Below are positions 16,209 through 23,396 of a DNA stretch of 64,000 bases, piece after piece. The translations under genes were made by a program, and so were the position numbers. Source of the DNA: Idiomarina sp. (lineage in GTDB: Bacteria; Pseudomonadota; Gammaproteobacteria; Enterobacterales; Alteromonadaceae); assembly GCA_020832105.1 (NCBI GenBank), contig JAFIFH010000039.1, forward strand, positions 62,001 through 126,000, read 5' to 3'. Under the pieces are notes generated by a model, which did no database searches, was not told the DNA's origin, and was given only the letters and a program-made list of their open reading frames with translations. Position 1 is the first letter of the stretch. Every line of letters starts with the position of its first letter.

Positions 16209-17414
16209 ATGCAGCAGATGACCGACATGAAAAAAGAGCAGGCGATGACGCCGATACTCCGCCAGGCCTTTCGCCCGATGTTTTTATTTGGGGCCGTATT
16301 TAGCATCATTGCGATGGCGTTGTGGGGGCTCGCCCTGGCAGGGGTTATAAGGCTTAATCCCTATGCCAATATTATGTTTTGGCATCAGCATGAGATGTTG
16401 TTTGGGTTCGTCGCGGCGATCATTGTGGGTTTTTTGCTAACGGCGGTGCAGAACTGGACGGGGCGCCGGGCGACCCATGGTAAAACGTTGCTGGTGCTGA
16501 GCCTTGTGTGGCTGGCCGGGCGACTGTTGATGTTATTTGGAGGCGGGTTACCCGCCTGGCTGGTGGTTGCTGTAGATCTTCTGTTTTTACCCCTCGCCGC
16601 GGTGTTATTTGCGAGAATTGTGGTGATGGCGGGTAATAACCGAAACCTGTTTTTTGTGCCTGTGTTGGTTTTGCTCACGCTGGCGAATGTGGTTATGCAT
16701 GCGGGAGTTCAGCTCGGTCAGTTTGCCTGGATTCAGTATGGTAGCCATAGCGCTGTGCTGGTTATTACCCTGATTATGGCGATTGTCTCCGGTCGGGTGT
16801 TGCCAATGTTTACTGCCAACGGCACACAGACCCCAAAAGTGGCGCCGCTCCTCTGGCTCGACCGAACAGCGCTGGGTAGCTTGTGGTTATTGGTGGTGCT
16901 ACATCTATTCTTGCTCACTGGCTACTTACCAGGCTGGTTTATGGCCGCACTTTTTGGCTTAAGTGCGGTGGCCACGGCATGGCGTTTATTACGAGTTAAA
17001 TTCTGGATTACCGGGCGCGTCCCGTTGTTATGGTCACTGCATGCCGCGGTGGCTTTCATTCCCCTGGGGCTCGCCTTGTTTGCACTGCGTTATGCTGGCT
17101 TCGCAATCAGTCAAAGCGCTGCTGTGCATTCGCTGACTGCTGGCGCTATGGGCGTGATGATCCTCTCGATGATGGCGCGGGTGTCACTTGGTCATACCGG
17201 GCGCATGCTGAAGCCGAAAACGATTATGTCAGTAGCGTTCGTATTAATTATTGGTGCTGCGCTGATTCGTGTGTTGGCTGGGTGGGCAATTCCCGGGGCA
17301 ACCATGGGCTGGTATTTATATGCTACAGCGGGTTGGGTTATTGCATACTCACTTTACGTTATTGTTTACACACCTATTTTGGTTAAACCCCGTGAAGACG
17401 GCCGGCCAGGATGA
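16209..17414 (+). CDS. nnrS: NnrS-family membrane protein (nitric oxide stress)
   Basis: This 12-helix inner-membrane protein begins with MTPILRQAFRPMFLFGAVFS and FWHQHEMLFGFVAAIIVGF, hallmark NnrS segments with histidines proposed to bind heme. NnrS proteins protect against nitric oxide stress. The ATG at 16209 follows AGCAGG by seven bases; in-frame ATGs at 16218 and 16227 are alternatives. It is 17 bases after mog and probably the last gene of the ubiU operon, linking quinone, molybdenum cofactor and NO defence. Confidence 0.92.
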   Translation: MQQMTDMKKEQAMTPILRQAFRPMFLFGAVFSIIAMALWGLALAGVIRLNPYANIMFWHQHEMLFGFVAAIIVGFLLTAVQNWTGRRATHGKTLLVLSLVWLAGRLLMLFGGGLPAWLVVAVDLLFLPLAAVLFARIVVMAGNNRNLFFVPVLVLLTLANVVMHAGVQLGQFAWIQYGSHSAVLVITLIMAIVSGRVLPMFTANGTQTPKVAPLLWLDRTALGSLWLLVVLHLFLLTGYLPGWFMAALFGLSAVATAWRLLRVKFWITGRVPLLWSLHAAVAFIPLGLALFALRYAGFAISQSAAVHSLTAGAMGVMILSMMARVSLGHTGRMLKPKTIMSVAFVLIIGAALIRVLAGWAIPGATMGWYLYATAGWVIAYSLYVIVYTPILVKPREDGRPG

Positions 17415-17446
17415 TCTATCCATGAAGGGGTAGCCGTGGCCAGAGC

Positions 17447-17460
17447 TTGATACGTATCAA
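17447..17460 (+). promoter_or_regulatory. Perfect palindromic FNR box upstream of the DGC-domain gene
   Basis: TTGATACGTATCAA is an exact 14-bp palindrome and a full FNR consensus match. A TACACT -10 (17482-17487) is 31 bp downstream of the box centre, so direct activation is predicted with a leader of about 26 nt. Confidence 0.88.
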
Positions 17461-17519
17461 TTTGTCGAGCGTATAGGGGGCTACACTGCATTGAACCTAA
17501 CCTAGTGGAGGGCAATGTA

Positions 17520-17951
17520 ATGAGTGAACAGCAAGACGTAGAACGACCTTTAGTATATTCCTGTTCGGGCTGCTCTAACGTAGCGCAACTGGCGAACGAC
17601 CTGGCGGTGTGGTTGCAGCGCGAAGGCGTGGCTGAAATGTCCTGTATTGCCGGGGTCGGCGGCGACGTCAAGCAACTGGTGAAGACAGCGACTTCCGGGC
17701 GCAGGATCATTGCGTTGGACGGCTGCCCGTTAAACTGCGTCAAGCAGACGCTGGCAAAAAAGCAGGTGGCGCCGACCTGGCATATACAACTGACCGACAT
17801 GGGGCTGAAAAAACGTGATGGTGAGAGCTGTACGCTGAGCGACACCTATCGCGCGCTGGAATATATTCACGACGAAATAGGTGAGTGCTTTAACAACGAT
17901 ATCAGCGCGCCCCTGCGCAAACTGGACAAGTCGGCGAACAGGTCAGCTTAA
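17520..17951 (+). CDS. DGC-domain (putative zinc-binding) protein
   Basis: The 143-residue soluble protein has YSCSGCSNVAQLAND near the N-terminus, CIAGVGGDVK and the name-giving ALDGCPLNCVKQTL (PF08859, DGC). The cysteines are placed for metal binding, but no activity is established for the family. ATG 17520 follows GGAGGG and a full FNR box, so it should be made without oxygen. Its last 50 bases overlap the end of convergent moeB. Confidence 0.85.
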   Translation: MSEQQDVERPLVYSCSGCSNVAQLANDLAVWLQREGVAEMSCIAGVGGDVKQLVKTATSGRRIIALDGCPLNCVKQTLAKKQVAPTWHIQLTDMGLKKRDGESCTLSDTYRALEYIHDEIGECFNNDISAPLRKLDKSANRSA

Positions 17952-18663
17952 ATTGCTGCCAGTCTCCCCGCGTGGCGTCGAATAAGGTAACCTGCCCCTC
18001 AAGCTGGCTACCTATGCCCGCCAGTACCTGCATTGCCATGGTCGCCTGTAAGCTACCAATCACGCCGACGACCGGAGCCAGTACGCCCGCTTCCATGCAG
18101 CTTAAATCCTGCTCGCCAAAGAACTGGCTAAAACAGGCGTAGCAGGGGGTCTCCGGCTGCATGCTGAAATATGCCAGTTGCCCTTCCATGCGAATCGCTG
18201 CCCCAGAGATAAGGGGGGTCTTTGCCCGGTGACAGGCCTGGTTAATGAGGTTTCTGGTGGCCAGATTGTCACAGCAGTCGACGACCAGGTCGTGATTAGC
18301 AACCAACGTGTCGAGTGCCTCAGCATCTAGTCGCTGCACTAAACTGTCTATCCTGATTTCGGAGTTAAGCCGGCGTAAGTGGCGCGCTGCCACTTCAGCT
18401 TTGGCCTGGCCGATGTCTTGCTCAGTAAACAGGATCTGGCGCTGTAAATTATGAAACTCAATCACATCGTCATCGGCCAGGGTCAACTGCCCCACGCCGC
18501 CAGATGCAAGATAGGGGGCACATGCACAGCCAAGGCCACCCATTCCAACCACCAGTATTTTCGCGGCAAGCAGCTTTTCCTGCCCTTCGAAATCCATCGC
18601 AGGCAGCATTATGTGGCGGCTGTAGCGCATACTTTGATGGTGAGTGAGTTCAGCGTTCGGCAT
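17902..18663 (-). CDS. moeB: Molybdopterin-synthase adenylyltransferase (MoeB/ThiF family)
   Basis: The 253-residue E1-like enzyme activates the MoaD C-terminus with ATP. The Rossmann motif VVGMGGLGCACAPYLA and the QRQILF segment that follows are typical, and the structural zinc site is CYACF...CPTCPVC. It is 11 bases downstream of ybaN in the norR-ybaN-moeB unit. HesA or ThiF function is possible, but length and zinc motif favour MoeB. Confidence 0.88.
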   Translation of the reverse strand: MPNAELTHHQSMRYSRHIMLPAMDFEGQEKLLAAKILVVGMGGLGCACAPYLASGGVGQLTLADDDVIEFHNLQRQILFTEQDIGQAKAEVAARHLRRLNSEIRIDSLVQRLDAEALDTLVANHDLVVDCCDNLATRNLINQACHRAKTPLISGAAIRMEGQLAYFSMQPETPCYACFSQFFGEQDLSCMEAGVLAPVVGVIGSLQATMAMQVLAGIGSQLEGQVTLFDATRGDWQQFKLTCSPTCPVCAGAR

Positions 18664-18674
18664 ACAGTTCGACC

Positions 18675-19049
18675 TTATTGAGTTGGCTCAGGACGCCGCC
18701 ATAGCCAAATAGCGACACAAATGAGAAATAAAGGCAGTGCGATTTTGAGCATAGCAGGCGCGTTAGAAACGAATAGCATTAACGCGCTAGCCACCATCAT
18801 CAGGGTCGCAATGTACTTAGCTTTACGTGGCACCGCACGGCTATGTCGCCAGGCTAAAATGGAGGGGCCATAGGTTGGGTGTTGCACCAGTTTTGCTTCC
18901 AGCGATGGCCAGCCACGGGAACCTGCCCAGGCTGCGACTAATACGAAAGGCACAGTGGGTAGGCCCGGCAAGGGGACACCGATGGCAGCTAACGCCAGTG
19001 CGAATACCGCAAGGGCTCGCCAGCAGAGAACCCGTAAGGTATGTAACAT
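18675..19049 (-). CDS. ybaN: YbaN-like DUF454 inner-membrane protein
   Basis: The 124-residue protein has the DUF454 pattern: a first helix ending in IGVPLPGLPTVPF, the segment AGSRGWPSLEAKLVQHPTYGPSILAWR, a basic loop SRAVPRKAKY and two more helices. Function is unknown. Its ATG overlaps the norR stop as TAATG, so it is translated with norR. Confidence 0.85.
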   Translation of the reverse strand: MLHTLRVLCWRALAVFALALAAIGVPLPGLPTVPFVLVAAWAGSRGWPSLEAKLVQHPTYGPSILAWRHSRAVPRKAKYIATLMMVASALMLFVSNAPAMLKIALPLFLICVAIWLWRRPEPTQ

Positions 19050-20581
19050 TAGCTGACTCCTTTAAGGCCAAGCTTGCGTGCTAGTTTGTGCAGGTTGCTG
19101 GGGTCGACTTCAAGCTCGCGAGCGCTCGGTGCCCATCGTTGCTCATTGCGCTGCAGTGCTGCGCTAATAGCCGCGCGCTGAGCTTCAGTGACTGCCTGTC
19201 GCAGGCTTACAGGCGAGTGCTGGCTGGTTGTGACAGTGCGCGGTCTTACGTCGTCGGTTTCCGACGCAATATCGTTGAGCATGTCCCGGGTAATGGTGAC
19301 AATGCCGCCACATTGCTGTTGCAAGCTAAGGGCTTTGACGGCGACCCGGCTGATCACATGTTCCAGCTCACGCACGTTGCCTGGCCATGAGTAGTTCAGT
19401 AGAACCGCTTCCGCTTCGCTATCCAGCCTTAAATTACGGAAACCAAGTCGGGCACGGTTCTGTTCGAGAAAGTATCCGGCAAGATGAAGAACATCGGTGT
19501 CCCGCTCGCGTAGCGGTGGCACCACCACTGGGTAGACCGATAAACGATGATAAAGATCGGCGCGAAACAACTCGTCTTTAACCAGTGATTTCAGATTACG
19601 GTTGGTGGCAGCAATTACGCGCACATCAACCTGCTTGGTATGGTCTGCGCCGACCCGTTGAATGTCACCGGACTGCAGTACCCGCAACAGCTTGGCCTGA
19701 ATGCTTAGGGGCAGTTCACCGACTTCATCCAGAAACAGCGTGCCCTGGTGAGCGGCTTCGAAGCGTCCGCCTCTTGCTGACGTTGCACCTGAAAACGCCC
19801 CTTTCACATGGCCAAAAAGTTCGCTTTCAACCAAAGACTCAGGCAGTGCTGCGCAGTTAATGTATATCATAGGACGTGCGCTGCGATTTGAATTCTGGTG
19901 CAGCCTGCGTGCAATCAGTTCTTTGCCGGTGCCGGTTTCCCCTTGCAGTAGTACGGGTAAATCCGAGCGCGCAACGACGTCGATTTCTGCCAGCAAACTA
20001 CTCAGCTTTTCACTGCGACCAATGATATCCGCATGCCCCTGCGCTGGGGCCGGACCTGAATAAGTTTCCCGGCTCACTGTGCGCAGGGCGCGAACTTCCC
20101 GTTCCAGCCGGTTGGTGCGTAGAATCGCTTCCAATAGGAAGCTGTAGCGTTGCAGATCTCTTAAGCATGGTTCGTTAAAGGTGCCCGCAGCCTGCGCGTC
20201 GAGCGTGACTACGCCCCAGCATTGGCCGTCAATATAGAGTGCCATGCCCAGACAGTCGTGTACGGCTAAAGAACCTGTGGTGTGTTCGTCCAGTAGCCCG
20301 TCATAAGGGTCGGGAAGATCGCTATCCGGCGGGAACAGGTGTGGCTGGCGCGCTTTAAGCAACATCGCGAGCCGCGGGTGCTCGGCAATTTTAAAGCGCC
20401 GCCCATTCGCTTCAGTCACCAGGCCATGGCTTGCAACAGGCACCAGGTAATCGCCGTCCAGCTTAAGCAAGACTACCGCGGTACAGGCAAACTGAGTACG
20501 TAGGCAACTGACTGCATGTTGCAGGCGTAAACCAGTGTTCACCTCTGTGGTGAGGTCGGCGATGAGCGTCTGTTCAAGCAT
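19049..20581 (-). CDS. norR: NorR, nitric-oxide-responsive sigma-54 activator
   Basis: The 510-residue regulator has an N-terminal GAF sensor (about 1-165) that in E. coli holds a ferrous iron bound by NO, with conserved DPYDG and VHDC. The AAA+ domain (about 185-420) has GETGTGKE (214-221), GAFSGA (261-266) and LFLDEVGE (282-289). A C-terminal Fis-type helix-turn-helix follows. ATG 20581 is chosen by homology. The first NorR-like site starts one base upstream of the start codon, so autoregulation is likely. GAFSGA replaces the usual GAFTGA. Confidence 0.93.
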   Translation of the reverse strand: MLEQTLIADLTTEVNTGLRLQHAVSCLRTQFACTAVVLLKLDGDYLVPVASHGLVTEANGRRFKIAEHPRLAMLLKARQPHLFPPDSDLPDPYDGLLDEHTTGSLAVHDCLGMALYIDGQCWGVVTLDAQAAGTFNEPCLRDLQRYSFLLEAILRTNRLEREVRALRTVSRETYSGPAPAQGHADIIGRSEKLSSLLAEIDVVARSDLPVLLQGETGTGKELIARRLHQNSNRSARPMIYINCAALPESLVESELFGHVKGAFSGATSARGGRFEAAHQGTLFLDEVGELPLSIQAKLLRVLQSGDIQRVGADHTKQVDVRVIAATNRNLKSLVKDELFRADLYHRLSVYPVVVPPLRERDTDVLHLAGYFLEQNRARLGFRNLRLDSEAEAVLLNYSWPGNVRELEHVISRVAVKALSLQQQCGGIVTITRDMLNDIASETDDVRPRTVTTSQHSPVSLRQAVTEAQRAAISAALQRNEQRWAPSARELEVDPSNLHKLARKLGLKGVS

Positions 20582-20636
20582 GGTGAAAATAACCCGCGTG
20601 GTGAATTTAACCCGTAAATGCAGGGTATAAATTACC
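20582..20636. promoter_or_regulatory. Three NorR-type enhancer sites (GGT-N7-ACC)
   Basis: The sites lie at 20582-20594, 20600-20612 and 20624-20636, each GGT and ACC separated by seven mostly A/T bases. E. coli NorR binds three sites with a GT-N7-AC core upstream of norVW. Centres are 18 and 24 bp apart. They sit between norR and a sigma-54 promoter pointing to ric. Confidence 0.88.
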
Positions 20637-20677
20637 AGAGCTGGCAAAAAACCTATATAAATCAGAGGGGGTAGTTT

Positions 20678-20693
20678 TGGCGCGAAAGTTGCT
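20678..20693 (+). promoter_or_regulatory. Sigma-54 promoter of ric
   Basis: TGGCGCGAAAGTTGCT has the invariant -24 GG and -12 GC separated by ten bases and matches the consensus TGGCAC-N5-TTGC except for one base. It lies 60 bp before the ric start and about 40-100 bp after the NorR-like sites. Confidence 0.9.
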
Positions 20694-20753
20694 CTTTAGT
20701 AGGTAGTTTGCGGACATTACGCAGCACCTGAACTCTAAATGAGGTAAATAACT

Positions 20754-21437
20754 ATGCAGTTTCTTGAACAATCCCTTGGTCGTATCGCCACTGAAGTTGC
20801 TGGCGCCACAGCAGTATTCCATCAGTATGGCCTGGATTTTTGTTGCGGCGGTGAACGCTCTCTACAGGACGCACTGGCCAGAAAATCGTTACCAGCAGAC
20901 CCGGTGATAGCCCAGCTCACTAACTTACTCGCCAACGAGGGTGAACATGCAGACTGGCGCAACGCCTCTAACCAGGAGCTGATAGATCATATATTGGTGC
21001 GCTACCACGAGCGTCACCGCCAACAACTCACCGAACTGATTCGTTTAGCCCGCCGCGTAGAGCATGTCCATGGTGACAGCCCTGAATGTCCGCTGGGGTT
21101 GGCGGAGCACCTGTTTGAGACTTTCCATGAACTGGAAAGCCATATGGCCAAGGAAGAGCAAATACTGTTCCCGATGCTGGCTGGCGATACTTATCCGGAC
21201 GGGCCTATCATGGTGATGGAAGAAGAGCACGTGCAGCATGGTGACGCCCTGGCTAAAATTGACGAACTGACCAATGGTATTCAGCTCCCGCAGGGCGCAT
21301 GCAATACCTGGACAGCACTTTACATAGGGTTAGCCGAATTTAAGCGTGACGTGATGGATCACATTCATCTGGAGAATCAGATCCTGTTTAAACCCCGCGA
21401 AGTACATGACGGACAGTGTTGTGGTGGATGCCAGTAA
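20754..21437 (+). CDS. ytfE: RIC/YtfE-type iron-sulfur cluster repair di-iron protein
   Basis: The 227-residue protein has the ScdA N-terminal domain with YGLDFCCGG and a hemerythrin-like domain with metal-ligand histidines in YHERHRQQL, FHELESHMAKEEQILFP, EEEHVQHG and DHIHLENQILF. It repairs iron-sulfur clusters damaged by NO. The C-terminus adds CCGGC, an unusual cysteine cluster. It is preceded by NorR-type sites and a sigma-54 promoter, so it should be NO-induced. Confidence 0.92.
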   Translation: MQFLEQSLGRIATEVAGATAVFHQYGLDFCCGGERSLQDALARKSLPADPVIAQLTNLLANEGEHADWRNASNQELIDHILVRYHERHRQQLTELIRLARRVEHVHGDSPECPLGLAEHLFETFHELESHMAKEEQILFPMLAGDTYPDGPIMVMEEEHVQHGDALAKIDELTNGIQLPQGACNTWTALYIGLAEFKRDVMDHIHLENQILFKPREVHDGQCCGGCQ

Positions 21438-21454
21438 CAACAGGCACCAACAGC

Positions 21455-21483
21455 AAGAAGGCCAGCTTATGCTGGCCTTCTTT
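21455..21483. terminator. Bidirectional terminator between ric and hemN
   Basis: A 12-bp perfect stem (AAGAAGGCCAGC at 21455-21466 with GCTGGCCTTCTT) and a TTAT loop separates the convergent genes; it is followed by a short T run. Confidence 0.82.
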
Positions 21484-21508
21484 GTATCGTTACTTAAAGC
21501 ATCGCTAC

Positions 21509-22873
21509 TTAAATAACTTTTGAATATTGCTGCTGATCTGGGTTGAGGTAGGCGTCAAACGCGCTGCATATCACCCGGACCCAGAGTCGCCCTTCATCGG
21601 TGACTTGCAAAGAATCACTGTTCATTACGATGAGGCCGTCAGCCTGGTAGGACTCGAGCAGCGGAATACTATCGGCAAAATACTGATGAAAATCGATGCC
21701 CCAGATTTGTGCAAAGTCGGCGAAATTGACCTCAAAGTGACAGATGGTCTGGGCAATCAACGCTGCGCGCAATTGATCGTCGCGGCACAAAGAAACACCT
21801 TTAATGACCGGCAGTTCGGCTTGCTCAATAAAATGATAGTACTCGGGTAAGTCTTTGGCGTGCTGCCAGATAACACCATTTACCTGACTAATAGATGACA
21901 CGCCCAAGCCTAATAATGAGTCGCTGCCATGGGTGGTATACCCCTGAAAATTACGCTGCATACGGCCTTCACGCTGTGCTTTGGCCAGTTCGTCGTCCGC
22001 TTTGGCAAAGTGGTCCATACCGATAAACTGATACCCTGCTGCGGTCAGTGCTTCGATACCTTGTAGCAATAGAGCCTGCTTTTCTTCGCCCTGTGGCAGT
22101 GTGTGGTCCGGGATCTTGCGCTGGGCAGCAAAGCGTTGCGGCAAGTGCGCATAGCTAAAGAGCGATATCCGATCCGGGTCCAGTTCGATAACTTTGTTTA
22201 ATGAAAGCGCAAAGTTCTCGCTATTCTGGTGGGGTAGCCCATACACCAGATCAAGATTAATCGAGGTAAACCCAAGTGCCTTTGATTCGTTGACCAGGTC
22301 GCGAACCAGCATTTCACTCTGTACCCGGTTAATTGCAATTTGCACATGCTCGTTAAAGTCCTGCACGCCATAACTGACCCGGTTAAAGCCGAGTTTTCGT
22401 AAATGTGCTAACTTTTCCAGCGAGCAGCTGCGTGGGTCAATTTCGATACTCACTTCGTCGGCTGACGCTGGCTCGAAATTGAGTTCTACCTTAAGCATGG
22501 CGATCAGGCGAGTGAGTTGCGCTTCGGTCAGGAACGTCGGGGTGCCGCCGCCTAAATGCAGATTGGCAATATTGCGGTGGGCGGTGAGTGGGGCATAGCT
22601 GCGCATTTCCAACTCAAGGGCATCAAGGTACCGATCAGCTTTGTGCTGATGGCGGGTAATCACTTTATTGCACCCACAGTAATAGCAAAGCTGATGACAG
22701 AAGGGTAAGTGTATATAGAGGCTCAACGCCTCGTTTGAACCCATTAAAGCAGTTTTGACCCGGGCAGTATCGAATGTATCTTCAAGCGCCAGGGCAGTGG
22801 GGTAAGAGGTGTAGCGTGGGCCATTTATATTGTATTTTTTTACCAACGCAGAGTTCCAGTTAAAAGATGTCAT
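21509..22873 (-). CDS. hemN: Oxygen-independent coproporphyrinogen III oxidase
   Basis: This radical-SAM enzyme performs the anaerobic heme step. The 454-residue chain has the motif C59-x3-C63-x2-C66-x-C68 in FCHQLCYYCGC and GGGTPTFL nearby. ATG 22873 gives a start (MTSFNWNSALVKKYNINGPRYTSYPTA region) aligned with E. coli HemN; an upstream extension to 22963 crosses the promoter and is rejected. It supplies heme to NarI and other anaerobic cytochromes. Confidence 0.95.
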   Translation of the reverse strand: MTSFNWNSALVKKYNINGPRYTSYPTALALEDTFDTARVKTALMGSNEALSLYIHLPFCHQLCYYCGCNKVITRHQHKADRYLDALELEMRSYAPLTAHRNIANLHLGGGTPTFLTEAQLTRLIAMLKVELNFEPASADEVSIEIDPRSCSLEKLAHLRKLGFNRVSYGVQDFNEHVQIAINRVQSEMLVRDLVNESKALGFTSINLDLVYGLPHQNSENFALSLNKVIELDPDRISLFSYAHLPQRFAAQRKIPDHTLPQGEEKQALLLQGIEALTAAGYQFIGMDHFAKADDELAKAQREGRMQRNFQGYTTHGSDSLLGLGVSSISQVNGVIWQHAKDLPEYYHFIEQAELPVIKGVSLCRDDQLRAALIAQTICHFEVNFADFAQIWGIDFHQYFADSIPLLESYQADGLIVMNSDSLQVTDEGRLWVRVICSAFDAYLNPDQQQYSKVI

Positions 22874-22901
22874 ATGGCGCTCCGGTGCAGAAATTGAACT
22901 G

Positions 22902-22943
22902 ACTATACCTCTTTGGGTGGAATAGTAAGTTGATCCGGGACAA
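22902..22943 (-). promoter_or_regulatory. FNR-like box and -10 for hemN
   Basis: On the minus strand TTGTCCCGGATCAA (22943 to 22930) matches FNR in eight of ten fixed positions. TATAGT (22907 to 22902) is centred exactly 32 bp away, giving class II spacing. hemN is FNR/Anr-controlled in other gammaproteobacteria. Confidence 0.75.
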
Positions 22944-22947
22944 CTTA

Positions 22948-22962
22948 TGATGCACTGCATCA
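22948..22962. promoter_or_regulatory. 15-bp perfect palindrome in the hemN-sirB2 gap
   Basis: TGATGCA-C-TGCATCA is a perfect inverted repeat 22 bp before the SirB2-like start codon and upstream of the hemN FNR box. It does not match the FNR spacing, so a different regulator may bind. Confidence 0.55.
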
Positions 22963-22983
22963 AACGCTGAAGTGAGGACTCAC

Positions 22984-23358
22984 ATGGACTGGTATTTCCC
23001 GGTTAAAAACCTGCATATGGCTACCGCTGTATTTACCGTTACCTTGCTGCTATTGAGGCTCGGGCTCGACGTGATCAATCGACCAGGCTGGCGCAATACA
23101 TTGTTAAAGCGCTTACCGCATGTCAACGACACGCTGTTGCTTGCTTCAGCAATATTCTTACTGGTTGTCACCGGCTGGAATCCGTTTCAGCATTTTTGGC
23201 TGGGCGTCAAACTACTATTGGTGGTGGGGTACATTGTGACTGGCTGGTTTGCGCTAAGGCTCACCATGCGTGCGAGGTTTAGGGCTATGGCCGCCATTCT
23301 GGCGCTGGTCCAGATGTGCGTTATCTTCGTTTTGGCAACAACCAAACCCATGTTATGA
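22984..23358 (+). CDS. SirB2-family membrane protein
   Basis: The 124-residue protein has four hydrophobic helices and the family pattern MDWYFPVKNLHMATAVFTV, LKRLPHVNDTLLLASAI and a basic loop. SirB/SirB2 proteins have no settled biochemical function. ATG 22984 is preceded by GTGAGGA. It is divergent from hemN and shares its regulatory gap, so the two may be co-regulated. Confidence 0.8.
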   Translation: MDWYFPVKNLHMATAVFTVTLLLLRLGLDVINRPGWRNTLLKRLPHVNDTLLLASAIFLLVVTGWNPFQHFWLGVKLLLVVGYIVTGWFALRLTMRARFRAMAAILALVQMCVIFVLATTKPML

Positions 23359-23366
23359 GGTGCATG

Positions 23367-23390
23367 CGGAGCCAGCGCTTGCTGGCTCCG
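23367..23390. terminator. Hairpin between the SirB2-like gene and amtB
   Basis: CGGAGCCAGC and GCTGGCTCCG form a perfect 10-bp stem with a GCTT loop between convergent genes. The T tail is poor, so termination is likely but not certain. Confidence 0.6.
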
Positions 23391-23396
23391 GTATAC

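Noticed and set aside
22874-22963. N-terminal extension of hemN to 22963
   Set aside because: It crosses the FNR-like box and -10 element and is not present in E. coli HemN.
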